Positions 1 through 11,397 of a stretch of 64,000 nt of DNA are shown here, piece after piece. The notes under the pieces were generated by a model, which worked only from the letters and a program-made list of their open reading frames with translations, had not been told where the DNA came from and ran no database searches. Position numbers and translations under genes: made by a program. The first letter of the stretch is position 1, and each line of letters opens with the position of its first letter. Source of the stretch: Rhododendron vialii (lineage: Eukaryota; Streptophyta; Magnoliopsida; Ericales; Ericaceae); assembly GCF_030253575.1 (NCBI RefSeq), contig NC_080563.1, forward strand, positions 14,527,001 to 14,591,000, in the 5' to 3' direction.

Positions 1-3000
1 ACCAACAAACACCACAAATCTCCTTCTTCTCCTTCACATACCCTCCTCATTAAGGAACCCCCGCCGAACTTGTTTCCATCAGCGTCCGAGTTCTTAAGAC
101 TCATCGCCGTCGTTGCCATCGCCGCTTCCGTCGCCTTCGCCTGCAACTACGTGGTTTCGTTCCTGAATCGGCAGCCGAATCCCTTCTGCGACAGCAATGC
201 GGATTTCGATTATTCTCTCTCCGGTACGTACGAGCCTCGCTGTCTTTGAATTATATGTAGTTGTTGCCTCCTTGATTGTAGGGTTCATTCGTGGTATCTT
301 TTTATTGGATTGTAGTATTACCTCGTATTTTTAACGAACAAACTGTTGGAAAATGTTAAACTCGGCTATGTAAGAAGAAGAAAAGCTGAAATTTTAGACT
401 AAGAACTGTTCTAAGAAACTGAGAATTTGACTTGGGCAGTTGGGTGTTCGTGTATCATCACTTTATGGTTAATGGAGAGCATCGAAAAAATAAATAAAAA
501 TGAAACGGAGTATTTCATGGTTAGGGTGATCAGATGAAATGATGCCTTAGTTCTCGGCTGTCCAGCCACTACTAGCGATTCCGGCTTCATGCAGGCGAGT
601 TGCAGCGTGCAATCCGAGCTGAGGACAGGTTTTTTTGAGCTAGGATATGACTGGTTGGTTGGTTGTGGTTTTGTGTTGCATGGTGGGTATTTATTGGGAT
701 TTTTGGTGGTGTTGTGTTGAATAGGAACTCTTTACCTTCTTTTACTTTTGTAAGCAAAACAAAATGGAAAAAATTCGTTGGGCAAAGTGTGAGAGTGTTA
801 TTGATTTATTGCAGTAAGAGTGTCATTGTTGTTAGAAGAAATAGGTGATTTAAGTCAGTTCGCATTCGCATTGGTCACAAAGAATTATGGGGAGTTCAGT
901 AGGAGTTTTGACTGGGGATGCAATGGCCTTCTAGGTAGTTCAGTTTTGGATCCATTTAGACTGATAGTCTGATACTTGCAGTCTCATATGAAAATCGAGG
1001 TAATTCTGTAGCTCCAACTCGCAATAAAATTTAGTGTTGAAAAACCAAACTGACTGAACAAACCTGGAAAAATTTCCGCACTTCCGTCGATTTTATATGT
1101 AATTCAGTTCGGTTTGCTTTAATATTTTGAAAAACCATAAAGATCGGTTCGGTTTCGTTTGAGCGGGTAAAGGACTGAACCAAACTGACTCTGAAACTCT
1201 AGTTACTCTACTGTCCTTTTCTAATTCCAGCCCTTGGTTTCTTTAGTGGTAGAGCACATCTATGCTTTCCATATGCTGCAGAAATGCAAGAAGCAAGCAC
1301 GAGTAACCCTGTTGACCTCAATGCAAAGTGAAAAGCCTACCAGATGTATTTCACCTCTGGCCTCCTACCCTCGTCTGTGTGTGTGTGTAATCGGGGATCT
1401 TTATTCAGTTTTTGTTCAATGACACTACAATGATCAATTTTAAGTCATATGGATCAATATTCATTGGGTGTTCCACGAAGAACTTAAGTGTTTGGAATCT
1501 GGATGGTATAGTACTGACAATCTCACAACTTCCGTGTTCATATTCATGGTTTGATCTTCTTCGCCGCTGTTTCTAAATCCCTTATAGGCAAACTGACTAC
1601 ACTAAACCTAAGAGCTTTGATTATCACCGAACTGAACGGTATCTGCGTCAAGCAGGAATATTCACAAAACGAGGGACTTAGTTCGGTGGAAATAATGGCC
1701 AAAAACTAACAGAAGGAACCAGTAATGCTCAATATTTATGGTGTGAGAGTTTTCGTTCATGCATTTTCTAATCTATTATAGTTTCTTGAATTCTCTTGCT
1801 AGGATTTTGCAGCTGTTATATACTCATCCTATAAAAAATCTGGGGATGCTATAGTTGGAGTTTGTCCAACTTCTTACATCTTTTGTTTGGAGGAAAAAGT
1901 TGTTGGGTTATGTTGTTTTTGTTTATCAAAGTCATATTGTCTTTGTTATCTCGTCACTAACTTAAGCAGTTGTGAAGTTTTGGATTTTTATTGCGTTGTC
2001 AATCCTTTTGTTCAGTCTTCGACCGAGCCATGTGCACTTTGTTGAAAGGGGCATCGTTGTGTTCTTTTACCTGCATATATGTACTCTTTTAGCCAATGTG
2101 AGTTATTTACAGAGTTATTTACAGATTCCAGTAAATTTTTAGTTATTTACAGGCCCCTTTATTGATCAATTTTTAGATCGGTTCGAGCTTTTTTGTTGAA
2201 TAGTGGTGGTGTACAGGGCTTTTTGTGCAGGTGGCTCTCTTTTTGTATACGGGCGGCATTCCCTTAATGCCTTCTTTTAAATACAATTGCTTACTTATCC
2301 AAAAAAAAATTACAGATTCCTGTGAGCCTTGTCCAAGCAATGGAGAGTGTTACGAAGGGAAGTTGGAATGTGCTCATGGATATAGAAAGCATGGGAAGCT
2401 ATGTGTAGAAGATGGAGAAATAAATGAAACAGCTAAGAAACTTGTATGTACTTATGGTTACCTATTCTAGTCTTTTGATCACTATGGATGAAAAAGTCTC
2501 ATTATCTATCCTCTTGATATCATGAGTGATTTTCTAATCTGCATGTGTTGCATGTTGCATTGCAGTCAGAATTGGTAGAAACTCGTGTCTGTGAAGCATA
2601 TGCTCAATTTTTGTGCGAAGGAACTGGGGTAGTTTGGGTCTGTCACCTTTAAAACTCTCCGAACTTCATATAGGGGATAATTGAGTTCTTTCTATTTCTG
2701 TATGCGGTTAAACAACGTACTTATTTTTCAGATTCAGGAGGATAAGTTATGGAATGATTTAGACGAATTCAAGTTGAAGGAGAATCAGGGCTTGGATGGC
2801 CCCATATATATGTATGCAAAGAAAAGAGCAATAGAGATGGTTGGTGAATTGTTGGAGACGAGGAAAAATGATGAAGGGTAAGTTATTGCTCACCTTCAAT
2901 CAGGCAAAAGTGCATTTCTATTTTCTTTAGGCCTCAGTTGGGAGAAGTCTAATTCAGGCTTCCTTCTTCTGCTTCTTCTTCTTCGTCTTCTTTTTTTCAT

Positions 3001-6000
3001 ATAGGGTCAAGGAAATGAAGTGTCCAGATTTGCTAGTCGAGTACTACAAACCAATAACCTGTCATGTCCAGCAGTGGATCGCCAAACATGCTTTTATTTT
3101 AGTGCCACTTTGTGCATTGGTATTATCCTTTAAAGCTTAGCTATGCTAGCACCTGTCAAAGCTTGCTCACAACATTAATATTAACAGCTCATTGGAAGCA
3201 TATGGTTATGGTTGAAAGTTCAACGGAGATGTTATCTATCAACTAGAGCTGGAAACCTTTACCACCAGGTATGAAAGGTCTTTTTTCCTTTCCTTGAACA
3301 TTCAATGTTGAATTGTTATTCCGGCTATGAGTTTGGTCCTTACTCCTTACAGAGGCGTCCCTTCTTAATTAAGGAGGTCTTGGTTGATGCACTGACACAG
3401 GACGGAGATGTTACCATTTTACACTATCCTGTTCTAGTATAACCATGTGATTCTTGTAAAGGAAGAACATGATGTCATAGGAATAGTTCTTCCCACAGTT
3501 GGTAATGGTTGAACTACTTTTGACTTGTAAAAATTTGTGGGCTAATATTAGAAGAGGGCAGTTGAAGGATGAGTGAATGACATTGGTATTTTAAGTGAAG
3601 GGAAAGTAAAGAATGACAATTATCTCTAAGTCAAGGATTACTAGGAAAAAATGCAAATATACTTGGAAGCTAACTTCAAATTAAAAGTACTCTCATGGAC
3701 ACATAGCTGCATAAGAATTCATAAGCATGCCCACAAAATGTTAGCTAAGTGGTATCTCTTGCAACTATCAGTGACTAGGCCAAATGTGCAGGTGTCCACT
3801 GACTACTTCTGAACAAAAAGGTGGTGAAAAGACTGGCTGGCGAGCATCATTAATACATATTGGATGAGATGGCTTATTGCTTTGTCCTCTTTTTTTTTTT
3901 TTGGTTTGGATTAACTTATTGCTATGGGCCTATGGCTGTATTGTGGTTTGTTGAATATTTGCACTCATTGAACTGATGCGAATGTGATAGGTTTGCGAGA
4001 TACTTGAAGAGCATGCTTTGGTTGCCAGGAGTTTAAATGGTGAGGGTGAACCTTGGGTTGTTGCTTCATGGTTAAGAGATCATCTTTTGTTGCCTAAAGA
4101 AAGGAAGGACATGACCATATGGCAAAAGGTATTCATGTATCTCTTGTCACCTTGCTTTTACTGAAGTAAATGAATGGCTTGTTCTTTCTTCCTTCTAATT
4201 GGTAAGAAAACAGTTTTGGCAAAATTCTTCCTTGTCCTTGTGAGGGGAAAGGAATGCTTAATGAAAAGGTACTTTTCCTTGGTGAATTGAATTATCAAAA
4301 ATGCTAGGGGTACATATGAAATGTACATATTATGTACATATCAGTTTTGTGGGGCCCACCTCGGGTCCCACAAAGATGATTCAAACCACCCATTATTTTT
4401 CAAACATTTTTTTATGGAGCCCTGTAAAAAATCAGCACAACCCGATATCGGTAAGAATGTTTTCTTAATTTGTGGAGGCGAAACTACTTAACTGCTTAGT
4501 TTCGCCCTTACAAATTCAGAAAAATTCTTAACGATATCGGGTTGAGCTGATTTTTTACAGGGCTCAATAAAAAGATGTTTTAAAAATAATGAGCGGTTCA
4601 GATCATCTTTGTGGGACCCGAATTGGGCCCCACAAAATCTATATGTACATTGTATGTACATATTGTATGTACCAATAGCAGCACTCTTGAATTATCCTTC
4701 AACATATTGTGGTGTATAGGCAGTGTTCTAAAATAAGGAATTAATCAGCGATTAATTGCTGGCGGAGCCTATCTGATTAGGTCCGACTAACCATTAATTG
4801 CCGATTACTAATTAATATGCACCGATTAATCCGATTAATAGCTCGAAGGGGGCCGACCGCCTGACTAGCGCCTAGCGACTTTTAGAACATTGTGTATAGG
4901 TTCTTGGTATTTACAAGTAAAATGATGGAAACGATCACTAATATTGTTAATATGGAGTGAAATGTAAAGACAAAAGTCAATACAAAGAAAAATGGAAAAT
5001 TGGATAGGTTGTTGCAGTATCCTATAGACCGTATCTAATCAATTGCCCGTTTATCTTCAGAATTTATTGTGCTCGTTTTAGGTCACTATTTTGGTATAGT
5101 TTCATTGTTTGTAATTATAAGTAATGAGCCAAGTTTATGGATGGCACCCCTTGTTCTCTTTCTTTGGTGTAAACTAACTTAAAGGGGACTCACTAACATG
5201 AAGCTCTTGCTAGAGTGGTGTCTGGGAAACTTAAGATGTATGCAACCTTACCTCCATTTCTGGAGAGGTGGTTTCCTTGTCTAGTATTTTTAGTAATGAA
5301 AAAACTAATGAGCCAAGGGTAATATTAACAATTCTATGCCGACCAAAACAAAAAAAAAAATATCAACAATTCTAGATTCGTTGGACATGGGTCTGTGACT
5401 ATGGGTTCTTTGTTCTTATGTTGTACTAAGTTTCTCCTTTTTTTCAAGTTGCACTTTTAGTGGAAGTTGGACTTTTAGTGGAAGTTGGACTGGAGAACTA
5501 CAGTACCCTATATGAGTATCTGGTTCGATATTTATGTATGAAGAATTGAGTTCATGAGCACATGGATTGTGTACGTGTGCTATAGTTAACCTCAATAGGA
5601 TGAAGCTTAAGGAATTCTAGGAGAGATTCCTCAATTCTTCTTCTTCTTCACAAATGACTGAATTACTGGTCATGTAGCCCTGTTCAGTCACCAAAGACTC
5701 TATTCATCCCCAAGGCACAAAGAACGTTTTTGTTATTATTATTACCATAATCGGCATTATTGTTGTTGTTGTCGCTCTTATGATTTAGTAGGGTACTCTT
5801 GGTAAGTATTTAGTTACGATAATGTAAGATAAGATCATGATTAGAAACTAGTTATGATATGTTTTGTTATGAGTACACTTTTTCTGGTTTTACTAGGATT
5901 CTAATTCTATCCTGTTAAGATTTTGATTTTATATAATAAATAAGAGATTCTTTGATGTATTATTGGCAGTTTGATTAATGAGAATTGAGTTTAAGGTTGT

Positions 6001-9000
6001 GGCCTTGAGTGAGGTCTGTGGCCCATTTGTGCACTACCTTTCTTCCCCTTTCTAATCCTGCATCAGGTTGCCATCGAAAAAATCTTTCATAAGACAAACT
6101 CATTGAGAAAGAGATACCTTAGTGAGTTTGGATATAGTTGACAATGGAGAATGAATTGGCTAATGAATAAGTTTATTTTTGGAGCTATGGTGGTCACTAA
6201 GATAGTGCTTGAGTCGCTGGAGGGTGGTTGTGCGAGACGAAAGGCCATCTAAGAGCGGGAAAGAGAGACATTTGAGGGCAGGATTGATGGAAATCAAGTC
6301 TCCTGTCTCCTTGTAGATGCAATAGCTTGCATGTAAAGAGACAGAGGTGGGAGGAGCACCATTATATGAGGGCACATGCCCAAATGGTGCAAAGGCCAGC
6401 AAGCTGCCTTTGGAGCCTTTGAGGGGCTTACACCTTCTTTGGGGGCTAGTGCTAACTGGTAGTATTGCCAATTAAGGCACAAAAGAAATTCCATTTTTAG
6501 TTGGGTTGAATGAATAAATGGATAGAGCCCTATGGCTTCAATTTTTCTAGGTAAGAAAAAGAAACAAGCTTTAGCGATTTATTAGATAATCGAAAACAGA
6601 GGATCTTCAATACTATTCGAAATTCAGAAGAACTACGCGGGGGGGTCATTGAACAACTAGAAAAAGCCCGGGCTCACTTACGGAAAGTGGAAATGGAAGC
6701 AGATCAGTATAGAGTAAATGGAACTTTGTTATAAATTACCCCCATACTTATCGGGCTCGGGATTAACAAGAATGGTTGGGACAACAAACGTCCATCTCGT
6801 TCGTATTTTGGATACTCGTATAACCATCGAAGGCTGTTGAAGTGACTCATTCCTAGAAATTCAGAGGCGTTGAGAACAAAGAAATTGTTGGAATTATCAT
6901 TTCTATCTAGCACCAACACGTTTGATGTTAAGAAAAGAGCTCTTGCAGGAAGGTTGGGTAGAGATTTCTTGTAAAAACACTAGCCCTGCTCAGTTAATAA
7001 TGAGAATATGAAATAGCACACTCTTTAAGACTAATCAAGATGCAAGTCCCTCAAGAGGTAAGGGGCAAACCGCTTGGTCGAACCCTCTTTAACTTTAGCC
7101 ACCAAGCTACAAGATCAAGCGCACTTAGGAGGTTCATGTTATGGTAATGAAAATGCTTTAGTTCTGTATCTAATCTATGGAACAGTTTTAGATCTATTCT
7201 TTAATCAAGACATATGTTTAGTTCGATTCTCAATTCTTCTTGCACAGGAACTAGAAAACCCTCAACATGGTAAGATGGTTTTTAAAAGTTGGATTATCCA
7301 ATAGTGAATAGCCGACCCCAAGTGATTGGGACGTAAGGCTCGGTTTGGTTTGGTTTGGATTATCCAATAGTGAAAACACAAGGGACCCAAATTGCAAATA
7401 ATTTGTTTCTGAACATATGATAGAAATTAAAAAATGGGATCTAGAACAAAAAGACATTGGTATGAGCATACAACATTCCAGCTTGTTCTAGAACTTCTAC
7501 AGGGCCTTGCTTATTCGTCTTAAGATGAGAAGGACTTGTAATCAATCAAATAGCCATTGTTTGCCGATAATATCTCTACTTAGTACTTTGCATCATGGGC
7601 TTTTGCCTGTTTTTCCCAGCATATATTCCTTAATGTGTGGTTCAGTTAAGTACAGGCTGGTTCAAGCCAACTGTTGGGTCAAACACTGGCATCTCCACTT
7701 AAATGTAATTATTGCATGTGCAACTTTTTTCGCATTTTTTTGAAGCTTTGTTTTGATAGTTGCATACCTAAGCGGCCTCGTTTGATAACTGTGTTAGATA
7801 TGGTGGGATTCGTAAGAAGATGGGATTAGGGTGGAATTCGTAAGGAGATAGGATTAGGGGTAGGATTCGTAAAGAGATGGGATTAGGAATATCACGTTTG
7901 TTTCGCACACATAGGATAGGATTGGAATAATGAAGTTCCAACATTGCCCTTGTGGATATCAATGAAGAATTGATCGATGAAGGAAGTATGGGCAAGGAGG
8001 TCATTTTGCAGCCAAAGCTTGGGAAAGGATTAGTAATACCTGGTAGGAGGTGGTATTGTTAATCCCATGAATTGGGAGGATTGATAATCCCATGTCCATC
8101 CTAATACCATCCCCTTTTGTGCAACCAAACAATGAGTTAGAGGTTCCACAGAATTAGCAATCCTATCCCAACCTCTAACTCACTTATCAAACATTAATCA
8201 TTAAGCCTAACAAGTTTAAAGAGTTTGTGATTGCCTTTACTTTCTTGTAGGTTGAGGAGTTGGTTCAGGAAGATTCTCGTTTAGATCAGTACCCAAAACT
8301 GGTGAAGGGTGAATCTAAAGTGGTGTGGGAATGGCAAGGTATGAAACATGCTCTACTTGAACCCGACTATTATGCCTTCCACCTAATGCCGTGAGATATA
8401 TGTTTTAGCTGCATCTGATAGCCTGGAAGAGAATGAAAGAAGACTTGAAATAGGACCGTAGAAATATTGTTTTTTGGTTTATGATGGGAGATTCACCATC
8501 TTCGCAAGCAACAGATTAAATGATGAAGATTTTGAATGTGATTTGTTGGCTTGGAAACGCGTATAAGAGGCTCCTAGTTGTTGTGTATGTGATTGCTTGG
8601 ATCAATTTCTTGTGGCAGACCTCAAGTGCTGGTTATTATGTCTTCCCTTGTTGTTTAAGCTACATCATGAATCACGTTGATTTCTTCTACTACTGTTGCT
8701 TCTAGTGGATAAGGAAAGTGTGATGCCCAATCATTACGAAAGATTCTCCAACCAAATATGAATTACTGGAAAAAAAATATGTGAAGAAATAGATGGACTG
8801 TGTTTGGTAGAATAACTTGATGAACTTCATCTACAACTTTCACACCTGAATTTCTCTCCCACTTCTTTTATTGTTCCTCTTTCCTTTTTCCAGTTGAAGG
8901 CTCTTTGAGCTCTTCAAAGAAGAGAAAGAAGGCCGAGGAAAGCAAACTGAAGTTGAGCGAAGGCATTACACCATCTTTGAATCAGCAAAACTATGGATTG

Positions 9001-9027
9001 AAAGGTGGTGATTGGGTAAACAGGTAA
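1..9027 (+). CDS. MAN1/Src1 C-terminal-domain protein (5' partial, 9 exons visible)
   Basis: Likely inner-nuclear-membrane protein of the MAN1/Src1p (Heh) family. Exons by GT-AG and reading frame: 1-223, 2316-2443, 2566-2637, 2732-2877, 3005-3119, 3188-3268, 3991-4128, 8251-8338, 8894-9027; these sum to 374 residues plus TAA. The frame is open to base 1 with no usable Met, so the start lies upstream. Visible order: basic N-terminal stretch, a first membrane segment ([19 protein letters not shown]), a Cys-rich luminal part ([13 protein letters not shown]), a second membrane segment spanning exons 5-6 ([18 protein letters not shown]), then a winged-helix-like region ([16 protein letters not shown]) and a Lys-rich tail ([13 protein letters not shown]). 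Two membrane segments around a luminal Cys-rich loop followed by the MSC domain is the family layout; plant members lack a clear LEM domain. Intron 7 (4.1 kb) is full of transposon sequence. Family assignment is confident, exact orthology is not. Confidence 0.88.
4297..4686. mobile_element. Palindromic Mutator-type MITE, copy A (390 bp)
   Basis: Near-complete foldback: the left half (tacatatgaaatgtacat..., gtggggcccacc, aacccgatatcg) is mirrored by the right half (cgatatcgggtt, ttgggccccac, atgtacat). It is flanked on both sides by TTGAATTATC (4287-4296 and 4687-4696), which contains a 9-bp target duplication as made by Mutator-like transposases. No coding capacity. It sits in intron 7 of the MAN1-like gene. 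It shares internal sequence and architecture with the element at 42403-42785. Confidence 0.8.
4721..4892. mobile_element. hAT-type MITE (172 bp)
   Basis: Termini CAGTGTTCTAAAA and TTTTAGAACATTG are inverted repeats with one mismatch. Both ends abut the 8-bp direct repeat TGTATAGG (4713-4720 and 4893-4900), the TSD length of hAT transposons. The interior is rich in ATTAAT/CCGATTA words and non-coding. It lies only 24 bp from the right TSD of the Mutator-type MITE, so two unrelated elements landed almost at the same spot. Confidence 0.78.
4901..6572. other. Intronic filler of the MAN1-like gene
   Basis: AT-rich intron sequence with no exon, RNA gene or clear transposon end. Frames at 6160-6494 on the minus strand are open by chance or are relics; no family is recognisable. 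Confidence 0.6.
6573..6721 (+). pseudogene. atpF: Plastid atpF fragment in the nuclear genome (NUPT)
   Basis: This stretch reads without stops as [20 protein letters not shown] followed by [20 protein letters not shown] and [10 protein letters not shown], the region just after the membrane anchor of plastid ATP synthase CF0 subunit b (exon 2 of atpF). It breaks off where the plastid gene would continue (YSEIEREK), and sequence on both sides is not atpF. It lies inside intron 7 of a nuclear gene, so it is transferred plastid DNA without function. The sequence at 6722-7130 may be more rearranged organelle DNA, but I could not assign it. Confidence 0.85.
7772..8208. mobile_element. TIR element, non-coding (about 430 bp)
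   Basis: The left end GTTTGATAACTGTGTTAGAT and the reverse complement of the right end (GTTTGATAAGTGAGTTAGAG) match at 16 of 20 positions. The next bases also match in inverted form (GGTGGGATTCG / GGTTGGGATAGG). The interior has several gggattagg/gtaggattcgtaa repeats. This is a MITE by structure. The TSD is unclear, so exact ends and superfamily are uncertain. It lies just upstream of exon 8 of the MAN1-like gene. Confidence 0.55.
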
Positions 9028-9729
9028 AACTTGTATCCCAACCCTTTTTTCCTGTTTGGGCTAATGTACTGTATGTGCATCACAAGAGTCGTACAGTATT
9101 CTCCTTAACGCCTACTTCTTGGTTTTTTGTATGGCTTGTACAAGTATTACCATAAGTGTTCATGCCATTACAGTTTTCGGGCAAAACAAGAGGCACCATC
9201 CTTACATAACTGACAAGGAATCGTATGAAGTCGACAGGGTCCCCTGTTGTTCTCAGAAGCCTTGATAATCTAGGAAGCTCAGCAACAGGGTTCTGGCTGG
9301 AATCACATGACGACACAGTTGCATAGTCTCTGTGTGTGCGCGCGCAGGCGCATGTGTGTGTAGTGTATGCTTATGTCTATAATGAGCATTACGTAATGGT
9401 TTTGCATCTGCAACGGCTCTGTGTTATTGAGAACTGAGTACAACTTCGTTCTCCGTAAGTTTTTTTTTTTTTTTGAACGGTGTTCTCCATAAGATTACGT
9501 TACCTATAATGTAAAGAGAGGAAGTTTTTGAAGGAAAGATCAGAGGATAATGTCGTTAAAATGGTTGAATGACAAAATCTTAGTCTCTGTAAGTTTCAGA
9601 TTCACTAAACTTCTCATACGGCTGTGGTTTGTTTTTTCTATTTTCTTCTACGGTGTCTGCGATGCTTGTTGGTTATAACTATAAGGCTGACACACTTGTG
9701 TACAGTTTTATAGGATGACAAATGCTACA
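9028..9729. other. 3' UTR and spacer after the MAN1-like gene
   Basis: Follows the TAA at 9025-9027. The first few hundred bases probably hold the 3' UTR. A short TG/GCGC run occurs at about 9331-9362 and a poly-T run at about 9460. No other gene seen. Confidence 0.5.
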
Positions 9730-11397
9730 AGGTGCCCTTGGGACACAAGTTTGGGGCACTAGTTAGGGGCATTTTAAATGCTGGTTTTTGAATTTTTTTT
9801 TTTGAAAAATAGTAGGGATAATAAGTGGAGAGAGATAGAGAGATAAATGTTGGAAGTAGGGAAATCTAGGGAGAATTTTTAAAAAAAATTCTTTTTGAAT
9901 TGTAAAGCAAACAAAGCATAATTACATTTTCTTGTACCCATTCCAACATCTACTAATAATGACATTGAAATTATAAATCACTCCATTAAAAGAAGTCAAA
10001 CAATATTTTGAATGACAAAATTGACCATATGACTCTTCCCATTCTTCACTCTTTAAGGTGAGAAAAATAATTATTGTTTTGGAGGAAAATTTTAGTTCAA
10101 CATATGACTCTTCGTATGGAAGGACTGGGCGCCAAAAATTTCTTTTTATATGAGCAAAATCTTTAGTTCCTCCGAGTTGGAGCAGTTTCTTTGCATAAGA
10201 GCAGGTGGAGCAATTTTCAGAAGGACTTGGCGCAAGTTTCTTTCCATAAGAGCAGGTGGGCCCCTGTTTCAAACTGGAAAAAAAGAAAAAAAAAACGTGT
10301 TCTCAAGTTATTACAAACCGTGTTCTCAAGTTCGTTACATTCCTTTTCCTAAGGACATTACAAAGGTATGAATTTTTTTCTTATGTTCATTTTCATATCT
10401 TTTTGTAAGCTATTTGGAAAGAATTTCTAAATTATTTTACAAGACAGATTTTTTTTTTTTTTTGCTATTTTCACCAAATATTGGTATTTTAATTTGTAGG
10501 ACAATGGATGGTGAATGTTTGGACAGTGAGTTAAACCAAATGAAAAGAAGAAACATTTTTGACTTGAATGAGATTCCTGGTGAAAGTGTCGAAGAGATGA
10601 ACAATTTAGTGGAAAATGACTTTCAACCTTGTAGGCTCCCCAACCGGATGAAAATGTTGATATGCTCAACAAAGTTGGTTGTCCTTCGATTTCGAAAATG
10701 AAAGGTCGTCTAAAAAGAAAACGAGCGAAAGGTAGAAGGGAAGGACATAATTTTACTATATGTCCGGAGAAGAAAAACATCATCACTGGTTCACAAAAGA
10801 AGAAGAAAGTCACTTCGAGCGACATAGGATTGAATCATATATTTTGTGTGAAGTATTAGAAATTGGAGTTTTGGTCAATTTTTATTTTAGTTATCTCACC
10901 CGAGTTTTATACGGTTGTCATACAACTGTAATTTTCTTCCTCTCTTTGAGATGTTAAAAATTGAAACTCCTAAATTTTTATTTAATTATTTGTGGTAGTA
11001 TTATCCAATTGTTAATTTTCCTTATTACGAAGATATTCTAATGTTAGTTTTTTTTCACCATTGTTTTGATGTTTTCTCATATCACCAACTCCAAAAGCAT
11101 TTTCCTCTCCTTGTGGCCGACAGGAAAAAAAATAAAAAACCCCTTTGTATCTAATCTTTTTATTTGCACTGAAAAGTGAAAACCTTTCACCTGCCTAATT
11201 TTTAAAAGGAAATTAGGGTAGTATTGTCTCTAAAAAAAGTATTACAAACATTTATGGGTAGTTTAGAAAATAGTGATGAAAAGTAATACTTTGCGAGTAC
11301 CCATAAACACAACTCATGGACTTAAATGTATTTATTGCACCTAAAGCATTTAAAGAACTCTAAACATGTGTTCCAAACTTATGCCCCACGGGCACCT
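9730..11397 (+). mobile_element. 1.67 kb TIR element carrying FAR1/FRS-like remnants
   Basis: The left end (AGGTGCCCTTGGGACACAAG, then TTTGGGGCAC) is matched in inverted orientation by the right end at about 11346-11397 (inverted: AGGTGCCCGTGGGGCATAAG, then TTTGGAACAC). The similarity runs about 50 bp with a few mismatches. Inside lies a rearranged FAR1/FRS-like coding relic (10504-10859). Long TIRs plus FAR1-type content suggest a non-autonomous Mutator-like element. No clean 9-bp TSD is visible, which lowers confidence in the superfamily. Confidence 0.6.
10504..10859 (+). pseudogene. Rearranged FAR1-RELATED SEQUENCE-like fragment
   Basis: After an acceptor-like ATTTGTAG comes an ATG opening MDGECLDSELNQMKRRNIFD followed by LNEIPGESVEEMNNLVEND. 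This resembles the acidic N-terminus of FRS proteins, with a DLNxxP (EAR-like) motif. About 150 bases later a different frame reads VGCPSISKMKGRLKRKRAKG followed by RREGHNFTICP, like the basic, Cys/His-containing C-terminus of FRS proteins. The FAR1 DNA-binding domain, MULE transposase core and SWIM finger that should lie between are absent. It is an internally deleted, frameshifted relic inside the surrounding TIR element. Family assignment rests on the two terminal segments only. Confidence 0.5.

Noticed and set aside
7072..7083. tRNA-like GGTCGAACCCTC
   Set aside because: No acceptor stem or D-arm could be drawn around it.
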